Positions 8,418 to 16,538 of a DNA stretch of 46,940 bases are shown here, piece by piece (positions within the stretch are counted from its first letter, which is position 1; the number at the start of each line of letters is the position of its first letter). The stretch comes from Williamsia herbipolensis. Lineage in GTDB: Bacteria > Actinomycetota > Actinomycetes > Mycobacteriales > Mycobacteriaceae. A model generated the notes under the pieces. It was not told the DNA's origin. It did not search any database and saw only the letters and a program-made list of their open reading frames with translations. Made by a program: the position numbers and the translations under genes. Location of the stretch: NCBI RefSeq assembly GCF_000964005.1, contig NZ_JXYP01000037.1, positions 1 through 46,940 on the forward strand, in the 5' to 3' direction.

Positions 8418-9343
8418 GTGCGGGACAGGAGTCAGGGCGGTTGGACGCCACGGACAACTGGCAACTAGCCCAGCTACAAGGTGAAGACCTCGTCTTCACC
8501 ACCACAGACGGTCTCGCCCGAGCGCTGACTGACGGGTTCTTTTACGTCCAACAGCCAACAGGCCTGGATCTAGCGGCCGGCGACCGCTTCGCCCAGAGCT
8601 TCTATCGCCCTCTCGAAGGTGGGGCCGGAGACCCGTACCGGGGTTACCAGCAGTGGACATCAGACCAACTAGGTCCACACCAGGGCTACTTTTCTCGCGA
8701 CGCCGATCAGACCGAACAGTTCTTCCTGGAAAGCGCCAACTGGAAGCGCGCTTACCCCACCGCGCTTGTCGAACAAGCCCACGGGATGCGTGACCTCGCT
8801 CTGAGAATCGAGCGTGCGGTGCTCACTCACCTCGACATACCCCGCGAGCTCTGGACAGAGGCAACGGGCCACAGCCTGACGCCCGAGGGAACGCACACGC
8901 TAACGTTCAACCACTTCCGACCCGAAATCGCAGCTCGCGGTCTTAACATTCATAAAGACTCGGGATGGGTAACGGTACTGCGATCAACCGAACCGGGACT
9001 CGAAGTGGACCGGGGCGACGGCGACTGGGTACCTATCAATCCGATCCCGGGAACATTTATTGTCAATTTTGGATGCGCAATGGAGATTCTGACCCGGGAA
9101 ACAAAAACACCCGTCGCCGCTGTAGCGCACCGCGTCGTGCAACAACCTTCTGAACAGCACGCCGCCAAGCCCGATCGCTTCTCATACGCGCTGTTCGTCG
9201 ATAGCAGCCTTGATAAGTCCGTGTGCCCTGGACTCTTCACTTACAAGCCAAACTCCGGTCTGCACTTAGAAAAATCTGTGGACGGCTTCCTCGATCAAAT
9301 ACTGGACAACACGTATAGAAGGGACACCGCGGGCTTGTACTGA
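8414..9343 (+). CDS. bcmG: BcmG-like Fe(II)/2-oxoglutarate hydroxylase
   Basis: This 309-residue protein is the fifth 2OG oxygenase of the operon. The iron ligands are His180/Asp182 (NIHKDSGW) and His239 (AVAHRV); Arg255-x-Ser257 (DRFSY) binds 2OG. It starts with an ATGA overlap on bcmF and is the last gene of the cluster. In bicyclomycin pathways BcmG is one of the three early hydroxylases. The IS110 element begins within about 60 nt of its stop codon, so any natural terminator or further 3' gene may have been displaced. The reading frame itself is undamaged. Confidence 0.83.
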   Translation: MSAGQESGRLDATDNWQLAQLQGEDLVFTTTDGLARALTDGFFYVQQPTGLDLAAGDRFAQSFYRPLEGGAGDPYRGYQQWTSDQLGPHQGYFSRDADQTEQFFLESANWKRAYPTALVEQAHGMRDLALRIERAVLTHLDIPRELWTEATGHSLTPEGTHTLTFNHFRPEIAARGLNIHKDSGWVTVLRSTEPGLEVDRGDGDWVPINPIPGTFIVNFGCAMEILTRETKTPVAAVAHRVVQQPSEQHAAKPDRFSYALFVDSSLDKSVCPGLFTYKPNSGLHLEKSVDGFLDQILDNTYRRDTAGLY

Positions 9344-9349
9344 CGTTCT

Positions 9350-10700
9350 ATCAACACGGCTGCCGCAGTGGCTGCCGAGCCCAAGGGGTGGTGCAGTTGT
9401 CTTCACGCTGCAGCCAGGTTCTCGGTCGTGTTGTCGTGTTGCATTGTGCGCCAAATCTGTTTAGTGATTTGGCGTTTGAGACAGCGTTGGGCTTCGCGAC
9501 GAGTCTTGCCCTCAGTGATCTTTCGGCGGTAGTACGAATAACCCGGTGCTGAGGGGTGCCGGGATTGGCTGACGGCGATGATGTGGATGACGGCGTTGAG
9601 TTTGCGGTCGCCGCTGCGGGATAGTCGGTGACGGTTGTGATCGCCGGAGGACACGTCGATGGGTGCGGTGCCGACGTAGGAGGCGAATGCGGCTTCGCTG
9701 GCGAACCGGGTTGGGTTGCCGATGCGGGCGACAAGGCGGGCGGCACAGATAGGCCCCACACCTGCAATGCTGGTCAGGGTGGATCCGCTGGCCTCGAGGG
9801 CGGTGATGATTCGCTCGGTGAGCTCGTCGAGTTGGAAGCGCAGCCGGCGCAGATCGCCGATGATCTCCAGGGCAACGGTTTTCCGCATCTCGTCTGCCGG
9901 GGTGGCGGGCTGGTGAGTGACAACGATGTGACGGATCTGCTCGACGCGCTGATTGGTTGCGACGCCACCGGGCAGGAGTTCGCGCAGGACAGCGTGGAGC
10001 TGGTTGATGACCCGTGAGTGCTGATTGGCGACATCGGTGCGGCGTTCATCGAGTAGTCGGATGATGGCGCGATCGCCATCGGCTTCGACGGGCCGGTAGT
10101 CGGCTTGGGTGAACGCGACACACGCCGCGGCAGCCGCGTCTATACGGTCGGTCTTGCGTCGGCCGCCGCGGGAGAGTTCGCGGACCCGGGCGGTGGCGGT
10201 TGAGGGGACGTCGACGACGGTTTCGCCTGCCTGGATGAGCCATTGGGCGAGGTGGTGGCCAAGTCCTTTGGCGTTCTCGATCGCCCAGACCCGGTCGGGC
10301 CAGGTGGCCGACCAGTCGAGGAGCTGCTGGTAGCCCTCTAGGGTGGACGGGACTCGGAGTGATCCGAGGTCGGTATTGGTAGATGGCTCGACGCTGGTAG
10401 CGGTGTGGCTGAGCTTGTGCGGATCGATCCCGATCACGTGCACTCGGGGCTCCTTGTCGGTAGGTGCGAACAGGATGGGTATCTGTGATCGGCATTCCGA
10501 CTTTCAGGCCCAGCGAGTGGGCGTCATTCCTGTGTTGAGCCAGATCGCAGACGGAGATCACGGTGGGGGCAAAACCCTCCGAGAGTCAGGTCCCGGCGCC
10601 AGGACCGGCAGGAAGCTAACGAGCCGCCCTCCGTGACTCCTCGTCAGGTTAAAACCCGGTTGGTTCGAACACCCGACGTACTTCCCATACAAGTCGGAAG
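9350..10700 (-). mobile_element. IS110-family insertion sequence (approximate limits)
   Basis: The element consists of the transposase gene at 9403-10443 plus a short flank on its 3' side and about 250 nt of non-coding DNA on its 5' side. IS110 elements lack clear inverted repeats, so the ends are estimated from the last base of bcmG (9343) and the beginning of the methyltransferase fragment (10703). It separates the bcm cluster from the scar zone to its right. Confidence 0.7.
9403..10443 (-). CDS. IS110-family transposase (DEDD recombinase)
   Basis: The 346-residue protein starts MHVIGIDPHKLSHTATSVE, with the first acidic residue of the RuvC-like DEDD domain in IGIDPHK. RRKTDRIDAAAAACVA, around residue 100, carries two further Asp residues of that domain. 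The C-terminal transposase-20 domain is clear from SIAGVGPICAARLVARIG through ASYVGTAPIDVSSGDHNR and RSGDRKLNAVIHIIA, and includes the catalytic serine region. The length is normal and the frame is intact, so the element may be active. IS110 recombinases use a structured bridge RNA from the element's non-coding end to choose target and donor sites. Confidence 0.92.
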   Translation of the reverse strand: MHVIGIDPHKLSHTATSVEPSTNTDLGSLRVPSTLEGYQQLLDWSATWPDRVWAIENAKGLGHHLAQWLIQAGETVVDVPSTATARVRELSRGGRRKTDRIDAAAAACVAFTQADYRPVEADGDRAIIRLLDERRTDVANQHSRVINQLHAVLRELLPGGVATNQRVEQIRHIVVTHQPATPADEMRKTVALEIIGDLRRLRFQLDELTERIITALEASGSTLTSIAGVGPICAARLVARIGNPTRFASEAAFASYVGTAPIDVSSGDHNRHRLSRSGDRKLNAVIHIIAVSQSRHPSAPGYSYYRRKITEGKTRREAQRCLKRQITKQIWRTMQHDNTTENLAAA

Positions 10701-10702
10701 CA
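10444..10702 (-). ncRNA. Candidate bridge-RNA region of the IS110 element
   Basis: IS110-group elements encode a bridge RNA in the non-coding DNA 5' of the transposase gene. Here about 250 nt without a supported gene lie 5' of the start at 10443, a suitable size and place. I have not derived a fold or the target-binding loops, so this entry marks only the position where such an RNA would be expected. Confidence 0.3.
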
Positions 10703-10975
10703 ATGAAGTCACCGAGAGGCCGGCTCAAACTGACATGGATGGGCAAGGACCTTGTTCTAGTCCCGTCCGAAGTCGACAAGTACGACTACGAAAGGGTAGG
10801 TGGCGCACACGATGCAGATCAGAACCTGCTTATCGTGGGTGACTCGGGTGATGCCCCGTATTCGCTCGGCACAATTCCGGAGTGGTCCGACAGTAAACGC
10901 GGCACCGTCAAGTTGTATTACATCGATCCGCCGTGTAACACCGGTCAGGCTTTAGATCACTACGCCGCCGCTCGC
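10703..10975 (+). pseudogene. DNA methyltransferase (type III Mod-like), N-terminal fragment
   Basis: The frame starts MKSPRGRLKLTWMGKDLVLV and reaches VKLYYIDPPCNTGQALDHY, a recognisable N6-adenine methyltransferase catalytic motif (DPPxNTG, with Cys in place of the usual Phe or Tyr). Homology stops at about 10970; the normal enzyme continues for several hundred residues. The remaining open frame runs as unrelated sequence to 11050, where its TGA overlaps a possible ATG of the next P450. It lies next to the IS110 5' end, so insertion and deletion probably destroyed a restriction-modification gene here. No restriction subunit is visible. Confidence 0.7.
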
Positions 10976-11046
10976 CCAAGAATTCAGGCCGTGCCTGCGG
11001 ATGAGCCAAAGCACCGGGTGTCTGGATCCCTCGATGGGAATCACCG

Positions 11047-12345
11047 ATGAACGGAATCCACCCGGTGAGCGGGGCCCGCCAGATCGGGGCGCCGGTTATT
11101 CAGGCTGTCGGTATGAATATCGCTGCCGCCCTGCGGGTGCGGCGCCGCGGCTATGCGGGATGGACCGGCGCGGTCAACACCGATTACGACCCGCTCGATC
11201 CGGCGACCGCGGCGCAGCCATTCGACGCCTATCGTGGGTTGTACGCCAGCGGCCGAGTGCACTACAACCCGCGGCGTGCGACCTGGATTCTGAGCCGACA
11301 CGATGACATCCGAGCAGCTTTACGCAACACCGACGCGATCACGAGTACCCAGGGCGTCACCCGGATGAAGATCTCGGCACCGATTCTGGTACTCACCGAC
11401 GGCGCTGACCATGCCCGGATGCGAAGACAGGTACAGCCGGGATTCACCAAGGGCGCCATGAGTGACTGGCAACCGATGGCCGATCGACTCGCAAGAGAGC
11501 TTGTGGCCGACTTGATCGCCAACCCGGGCTGCGATGTGGTGTCGCGACTCGCGACGCCGTTTCCCATCCGGATGATCGCACACATACTGGGAATCCCACC
11601 CGGGGACGTCGACCGTTTTCGGTCGTGGTCCGAAGACGGGGTCGGCGTCATGAATGCCGCCCTGACCCCTGCTGGGTTGCGGCAGGCGTTCGGAGGGATT
11701 CGGGCGATCGCGGCGCTACGCCGGTACTTCAGCGAACAGTTGGCCGCGGGCCGGCTCACAGGGACCGATACCGTGCTTGGTCGTCTCGTCGACCACAACG
11801 AGGACGGCGAACTCTCCGACGACGAACTGTTCTTCTTTGCGATGCTGCTGCTGTTCGCCGGGAACGAGACCACCACCAACCTCATCGGTGGCATGTTCGA
11901 CACCCTTGCCCACAACCCGGAGCAGTTCGCCATGATTCGAGACCATCCCGAGCTGATCCCTGGCGCCGTCGAGGAGCAGCTTCGCTACTCGACACCCATC
12001 CAGAACCTGTACCGCTACACCCGTACCGATTACCGGGTCGGCGAGGTGACCATACCCAGTGGCTCGCGATTGCTGCTGGCATTCGGCGCCGCCAACCGCG
12101 ACCCCGACGTCTTCGACGACCCCGACACCTACCGTGCTAACCGAAATCCGCACAGTCACATAGCTTTCGGGTACGGCGCCCACATGTGTATCGGCGCCGC
12201 CCTCACCCGTATGGAGGGCCAGGCGGTACTTCGTGAACTCACCTCCCAAGCCGCGGCTATCACGGCAGTCGGCTCGACCACCTGGTCGACCAACACGTCG
12301 CTGCGCGGGCCCACCCACCTGCCGATTCGACTGACACCCGCCTGA
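11047..12345 (+). CDS. Cytochrome P450, family not assigned
   Basis: This is a complete soluble bacterial P450 of up to 432 residues. The I-helix motif is LLFAGNETTTN, the K-helix ExxR lies in AVEEQLRYSTPI, and the heme-binding loop is FGYGAHMCIGAAL. A meander-type DPDVFDDPD element precedes the loop. Two starts are possible: ATG 11047, and ATG 11113, which would give a more typical 410 residues. Neither has a clear ribosome binding site, and the upstream sequence is a broken methyltransferase, so the native promoter and start may be lost. There is no adjacent ferredoxin. The substrate cannot be inferred. Confidence 0.85.
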   Translation: MNGIHPVSGARQIGAPVIQAVGMNIAAALRVRRRGYAGWTGAVNTDYDPLDPATAAQPFDAYRGLYASGRVHYNPRRATWILSRHDDIRAALRNTDAITSTQGVTRMKISAPILVLTDGADHARMRRQVQPGFTKGAMSDWQPMADRLARELVADLIANPGCDVVSRLATPFPIRMIAHILGIPPGDVDRFRSWSEDGVGVMNAALTPAGLRQAFGGIRAIAALRRYFSEQLAAGRLTGTDTVLGRLVDHNEDGELSDDELFFFAMLLLFAGNETTTNLIGGMFDTLAHNPEQFAMIRDHPELIPGAVEEQLRYSTPIQNLYRYTRTDYRVGEVTIPSGSRLLLAFGAANRDPDVFDDPDTYRANRNPHSHIAFGYGAHMCIGAALTRMEGQAVLRELTSQAAAITAVGSTTWSTNTSLRGPTHLPIRLTPA

Positions 12346-12358
12346 TGGTGGGTGTCAG
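12331..12358 (+). terminator. Perfect 9-bp hairpin over the P450 stop codon
   Basis: CTGACACCC (12331-12339) and GGGTGTCAG (12350-12358) pair perfectly around a 10-nt loop that holds the P450 stop codon. There is no U tract, as is common for actinobacterial terminators. The hairpin marks the boundary with the IS3 remnant that begins at about 12356. Confidence 0.5.
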
Positions 12359-12860
12359 ATCAGCGAGATGCTCGCGGTCGGGCCAGGCTCGGGTGTCGAG
12401 GAGCTCGCGTTGCATGGTCGACCAGAACGATTCCATCATCGTGTTGTCCACAGTGGATGCGACTTGACCCATCGATTTCAGTGGGCGGCCGAGCGCAGGC
12501 GCTCACCGAAGACCCAACCGGTGTATTGCGATCCGCGATCGGAATGCACGATCGTTCCCGACCCCGGTTGCTGACGCCATAGTGTGATCTGCGGGGCGTC
12601 GACACCGCGACGGGGAACCCGTCGGCAGCCATGTCATGGACCAGCCCGAACCCCATTTGGGAGGATGTTCTCCCGCGCGAAATACGCACTGGCAGGCTTG
12701 AGGATCTCGATCTCGGTCTCGAGGCGCTTCTTGTCGCGGCGCTACTGTGCGAGTTACGCGCGCTCGTTCGATGTCAGTCCTTCGACCCGGCCGCCATCGA
12801 TGTTGTCGACTTTCATCCACCGACGCAGACACGACTCACTGATCCCCAAGATCAGAGGCT
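12356..12860 (-). pseudogene. Decayed IS3-family transposase remnant
   Basis: Several frames on the minus strand together give IS3 pieces in the correct order. The OrfA end is KRLETEIEILKPASAYFARE (around 12664-12725), followed by the OrfB start with AADGFPVAVS. HSDRGSQYTGW at about 12520-12548 contains a catalytic Asp of the DDE triad, and SMGQVASTVDNTMMESFW leads to TRAWPDREHLADL at 12356-12480. An internal part of OrfB is missing, and at least one small indel shifts the frame between the HSDRGS and VDNTMMESFW segments. It cannot encode an active transposase. It lies exactly between the P450 stop and the mmpL stop. Confidence 0.8.
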
Positions 12861-12900
12861 ATGCGCATCGCACTCGACATTCCTCGACTTGGACTTACCA

Positions 12901-15900
12901 TTACCGTCTAGTCAATCTGCTCTCGTGGTGCTGCCGGTCAATATTTCCCGGCCACCAGCTTGCCTTGCCCAGCAGAACTGCCAGTGCAGGGACAACCAGT
13001 GTTCGAACCACGAACGTGTCCATCAGAAGACCGGCCGCGACAATTACACCGATCTGGACCATGACGTCAATGGACCCGAAAGCCAACCCGAACATGCTAG
13101 CAGCGAAAATCAATCCCGCTGAGGTGATCACGGATCCAGTGTGGGCGACGGTCCGCAGTACGCCGAGCCGAACGCTGTCAGAAGTCTCCTCTCGTAGCCG
13201 CGACACCAGCAACATATTGTAGTCCGCGCCCACTGCCACAAGAACGATGAACGAAACCAGCGGAACCGGCCAGGATATCGAAGCTCCGAGCAAGTTTTGA
13301 AATACTAGGACCCCAATCCCGAGCGCGGCGAGATAATTGAGGACCACCGTCGCGAGAAGATAGATTGGTGCGACGATAGCTCTCAGCAGAATCATCAGAA
13401 TCAGCCCCACGATGAGCAGGGTGGCAATTCCCAATAGCTTGAAATCGTAAGAAAGCAGACGCTGGACATCCGCGTTGATGGCCGGGAATCCGGCTACGGA
13501 AGCGCGGGCGCCCTCGAGAGAAGTATTTGGCATCGCGCCTTCGGCAACCTTTGAAAGCGTGTTCGCCAAGCGAATGGCATCAGCCGTGTACGGATCGTAA
13601 CCAGTCTGTACCGCGAACCGTACAGTCTTCCCGTCCGGCGAGATGAACTGTTTTGCGACCTGACTGAACTGCTGATCCTTGAAGGCGTCGGCAGGAAGGT
13701 AAAAGCCGGTTGCCGAGTCCGAGTTGCCGATATCACGGGCGGGCGCTCGTAGTTGCGCTGCCACCTGCGACAGTCCTGCGAGCAACTGCACATTGCTGTC
13801 CACCAAAGCGGCCACACCACCCGACAATTGACGGGCGCCGTCGGCCAGCGCGCCGACTCCTGTCTCGAGCTGGGACAGCCGGCTGGTGAGGTCTTGGCCG
13901 TTGATGGTCTGTAGCGCGGAGTCGAGGACATTCAATGAGTCCCGCAGCTGTGCGACATCCGCGGCGCCCGGCGCGCGGATCCCGCCGAGGTTCGTGGCGA
14001 AGTCCGCGAATCGAGTGAGCGACTGGTTCTCGGCAAGTGAGCGAATGTCGGCTGTCTGGGTCCGCAAGGCGGAACACTGGGGAATCTGCCGGCACCACGG
14101 GGCGTCGAGCGCGTTCAATGCGGGAGCGACGGTGTTGGCTGCCGACTGCGCCTGCCGAGCCAGTCTCGCCAGCTGTGGCGCCTGTTGTGAGAACTGGTCG
14201 AGAGCTGGTGCGGCGCTTGCGAGCTCGTCCACCAACGGCCGGTACTGACTGAGTTGCCCGCCCGCGGCGGAGGCCTGACCGAGCAGACCTCCCAGTGGCG
14301 CCAGATTGGTGGTGATCTGGTCCCTCAGAAGTGCGAGGCCACCTGCGAGCTGCGAGGACCCCGTCTTCAGGAGATCGAGGTCACCTTTGCGCGCTTGTGC
14401 GCCTCCGGTTTGCTCGGTGATCTTGTTGCCGATCTGATCGTTCTGCCATGACAACTGGGCCTGCTGAAGTTTCTCGCCGGTCGGACGTGTAACGCCGATG
14501 ACCCGTGTGACTCCTGGTGTTTGTGCGACTCGCGAGGCCATCTGATCGAGATCGGCGAGACCTTGAGCGGTGCGCATGTCCTTCGTGGACTCCACGATCA
14601 GGAATTCGGAGATTATGGTGTCTTTGGGAAAGTGTCGGTTGAGAAGGGCGTAACCCTCGTTACTCTCCGTAGAGGCGGGTTGACCCTCTCGATCGTCGTA
14701 CGTGATCGTCATAGTGGTTGCGATGAGACTGAGGCCGATCAGCGCCACGATACTGACGGCGAGGAGTTGCACCGGCCGCCTGACGACGATGGTCCCCACG
14801 CGATGCCAGTATCGCCGCGTCAAGTCTCTGCGAGGCAGCCCCGCACCATGTTTCGCGGCAAATGACAGCACTGCAGGCAGCAACGTGACTGTTGCCAGGA
14901 AGCCGATTAGGATCGCGATTGCGCACGCTGGTCCCAGCGTTCTGAACACGCTCAGTTTCGCGAACGCCATCGATAGAAACGCCAAGGCGACAGTCGCTGC
15001 CGACGCCAAAACCACGCGTCCGATGGTCCCGTTGGCCTGCGCAATCGCGACATCTGGCGTGCTGCCGGAGCGGATGGCCTCGTGATATCTGCTTATCAGG
15101 AACACGGAGTAGTCCACTCCTGCACCGAAGATGATCACCGTCATGAACATCGAGGTGAACTGGGATACGGGCATACCAATCTCACCAAGTCCGGACAGGA
15201 CGCCCCGACCTACCGCAAGGCTCATCACCACCACAAGCAGCGGCATCACGGCGGTGAACAACGATCGATAGACGATAAAGAGAATCGCGGCGATCATGAA
15301 CACGGTGGCGAGGGTGATCACGAGTAGATCTGATTCGCCCACCTTGATTTGATCGCTGAAAGTTGCCGGCGGGCCAGTGATCCGCACAGTGGTTCCGGAA
15401 CCGTCGAAGGTTCGGTCCGCGACGTCGCGAACCGAATCCACGGAGTCTGCGGCCTTCGGACCACCCAGCGTTCCCTGCAGCGAAACCGGCAGGTACCACG
15501 CCTTCTTGTCGCTGCTCAGCGCCTGACTCTCGGTGAGCGGATCACCGAGGAGGTCACGTACAGCAATGACGTGCTCGCGATCGGCATTCAGCGCATTTAC
15601 CATCTCGCCGTACTTGCCCCGCGTTTCCGCGTCCAGTCCACCCTTGTTTTCCATGGCCACGAACACGGTGGTCTTCGCGCCGCGCTCGTTGAACGCAACT
15701 CCCATCCGGTCGAGCGTCTGGAACGACGGGACGCTGGCCGGGATCGGGTCCACGGACTGGTCTCTGATCACCGACTCGAGCTGAGGAAACAGCAGAGCAA
15801 GCCCACCGGCGATGATGATCCACACCAATGCCACGACACCCTTACGCCGCAAGACTAGCCAGGCCAACTTCTCCAGCAGGGCGCTGTACTCGCCGCTCCC

Positions 15901-15963
15901 AGCCGACTTCTTCGACGATGGTTTCGGGGACGGACCGTTGTCCACGGTCGACGCGCTAGGCAC
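12901..15963 (-). CDS. MmpL/RND-family lipid transporter
   Basis: This 1020-residue membrane protein has the RND layout: one helix near residues 42-60, a periplasmic domain, a block of helices (about 210-365), a second periplasmic domain with a long helical insertion (about 455-760), and a second helix block to the C-terminus. The proton-relay Asp-Tyr pairs of MmpL proteins are present as Asp284-Tyr285 (GVDYSVFLISRYHE) and Asp914-Tyr915 (GADYNMLLVSRLREE). MmpL proteins export lipids or lipid-like metabolites across the mycolate-bearing envelope. The start is GTG 15963 with GAGAGGAAA upstream. It is 107 nt downstream of the DUF4873 gene in the same direction, which suggests that it exports or handles the product of the oxidative cluster opposite. 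Confidence 0.92.
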   Translation of the reverse strand: MPSASTVDNGPSPKPSSKKSAGSGEYSALLEKLAWLVLRRKGVVALVWIIIAGGLALLFPQLESVIRDQSVDPIPASVPSFQTLDRMGVAFNERGAKTTVFVAMENKGGLDAETRGKYGEMVNALNADREHVIAVRDLLGDPLTESQALSSDKKAWYLPVSLQGTLGGPKAADSVDSVRDVADRTFDGSGTTVRITGPPATFSDQIKVGESDLLVITLATVFMIAAILFIVYRSLFTAVMPLLVVVMSLAVGRGVLSGLGEIGMPVSQFTSMFMTVIIFGAGVDYSVFLISRYHEAIRSGSTPDVAIAQANGTIGRVVLASAATVALAFLSMAFAKLSVFRTLGPACAIAILIGFLATVTLLPAVLSFAAKHGAGLPRRDLTRRYWHRVGTIVVRRPVQLLAVSIVALIGLSLIATTMTITYDDREGQPASTESNEGYALLNRHFPKDTIISEFLIVESTKDMRTAQGLADLDQMASRVAQTPGVTRVIGVTRPTGEKLQQAQLSWQNDQIGNKITEQTGGAQARKGDLDLLKTGSSQLAGGLALLRDQITTNLAPLGGLLGQASAAGGQLSQYRPLVDELASAAPALDQFSQQAPQLARLARQAQSAANTVAPALNALDAPWCRQIPQCSALRTQTADIRSLAENQSLTRFADFATNLGGIRAPGAADVAQLRDSLNVLDSALQTINGQDLTSRLSQLETGVGALADGARQLSGGVAALVDSNVQLLAGLSQVAAQLRAPARDIGNSDSATGFYLPADAFKDQQFSQVAKQFISPDGKTVRFAVQTGYDPYTADAIRLANTLSKVAEGAMPNTSLEGARASVAGFPAINADVQRLLSYDFKLLGIATLLIVGLILMILLRAIVAPIYLLATVVLNYLAALGIGVLVFQNLLGASISWPVPLVSFIVLVAVGADYNMLLVSRLREETSDSVRLGVLRTVAHTGSVITSAGLIFAASMFGLAFGSIDVMVQIGVIVAAGLLMDTFVVRTLVVPALAVLLGKASWWPGNIDRQHHESRLTRR

Positions 15964-15992
15964 GTGTCTTGTTTCCTCTCGAACAATTGGTC

Positions 15993-16041
15993 ATGCAAAA
16001 GTCCAGTGAACTGCAACGGGCCAATGAGGAGAGTTTTGCAT
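15993..16041. repeat. 8-bp inverted repeat between DUF4873 and mmpL
   Basis: ATGCAAAA at 15993-16000 and TTTTGCAT at 16034-16041 are exact inverted repeats 33 nt apart, in the 107-nt gap between the DUF4873 stop and the mmpL start. They could form a leader hairpin in the mmpL transcript or be two half-sites for a regulator. The evidence is only the symmetry. Confidence 0.3.
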
Positions 16042-16070
16042 TCACCCCGAAACGGCCGTCTGCAGTCAGA

Positions 16071-16412
16071 TCAGCTGTGGTGTTCGCTCTCGGCGATTGC
16101 TTCCACCTCTTCGAGAGTGCTCGGTACGTGATACGGCGGGCGGCTCTTGCCGCTCAGCCGGTAGCGGCCCCAGAAATCGACGTCGCCGACGACGCATTCG
16201 GCGCGTCCCTCGGGCGTCGAGACCACCGCCACCGTTCGTTTGCCCTGCAGCACGGCGTCGAGCTCGGCGTTCTTGGCTATCCGGCCGTACCAGGTGTAGA
16301 GGCCGTTGAGCGGCTGAAAATAGCCCTTGATCTTGAGATCGACAGGGATCTCCTTCCCTCGGCATGCCAGCACCGCTTCGCCGGAGTAGTCGAGATCGTG
16401 GTCGTCTGACAT
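16071..16412 (-). CDS. DUF4873 domain protein
   Basis: This 113-residue soluble protein is recognised as a DUF4873 domain from features such as GEAVLACRGKEIPVDLKIKG and QPLNGLYTWYGRI, and a C-terminal GDVDFWGRYRLSGKSRPPY. In actinomycetes this domain is often found fused to or beside flavin-dependent Baeyer-Villiger monooxygenases. Here it is a separate gene divergent from an AurF-BVMO operon, which fits an accessory or ligand-binding role in that pathway, but its function is unknown. It is the first gene of a leftward unit with mmpL. Confidence 0.75.
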   Translation of the reverse strand: MSDDHDLDYSGEAVLACRGKEIPVDLKIKGYFQPLNGLYTWYGRIAKNAELDAVLQGKRTVAVVSTPEGRAECVVGDVDFWGRYRLSGKSRPPYHVPSTLEEVEAIAESEHHS

Positions 16413-16462
16413 TGGGTCTCACCTTCGTACATCGCCGTTGACAAGTTGGAACTTCTTGAGAA

Positions 16463-16489
16463 TACTAGCAGTACCGGGTACTACTGGTA
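16463..16489. promoter_or_regulatory. 27-bp imperfect palindrome, probable operator
   Basis: The arms TACTAGCAGTACC (16463-16475) and GGTACTACTGGTA (16477-16489) match in 11 of 13 positions around a central G; the inner AGTACC-G-GGTACT is perfect. It lies between the start of DUF4873 (16412) and the start of the AurF-like gene (16539), where one dimeric repressor could control both directions. The TetR-family protein at 22131-22874 is the nearest candidate. A partly similar sequence (CTGGTAA plus ATACT, 22111-22127) lies just upstream of the tetR start. Confidence 0.6.
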
Positions 16490-16538
16490 ACAGATACTCG
16501 CGCAGCTGATCCCAAAACCACGAACACATGGAGCGCAG

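Noticed and set aside
2388-9343. Reading the cluster as a beta-lactam or nocardicin-like pathway because of the IPNS-like oxygenases
   Set aside because: There is no NRPS or beta-lactam synthetase; the cyclodipeptide synthase plus five oxygenases and a P450 fit bicyclomycin far better.
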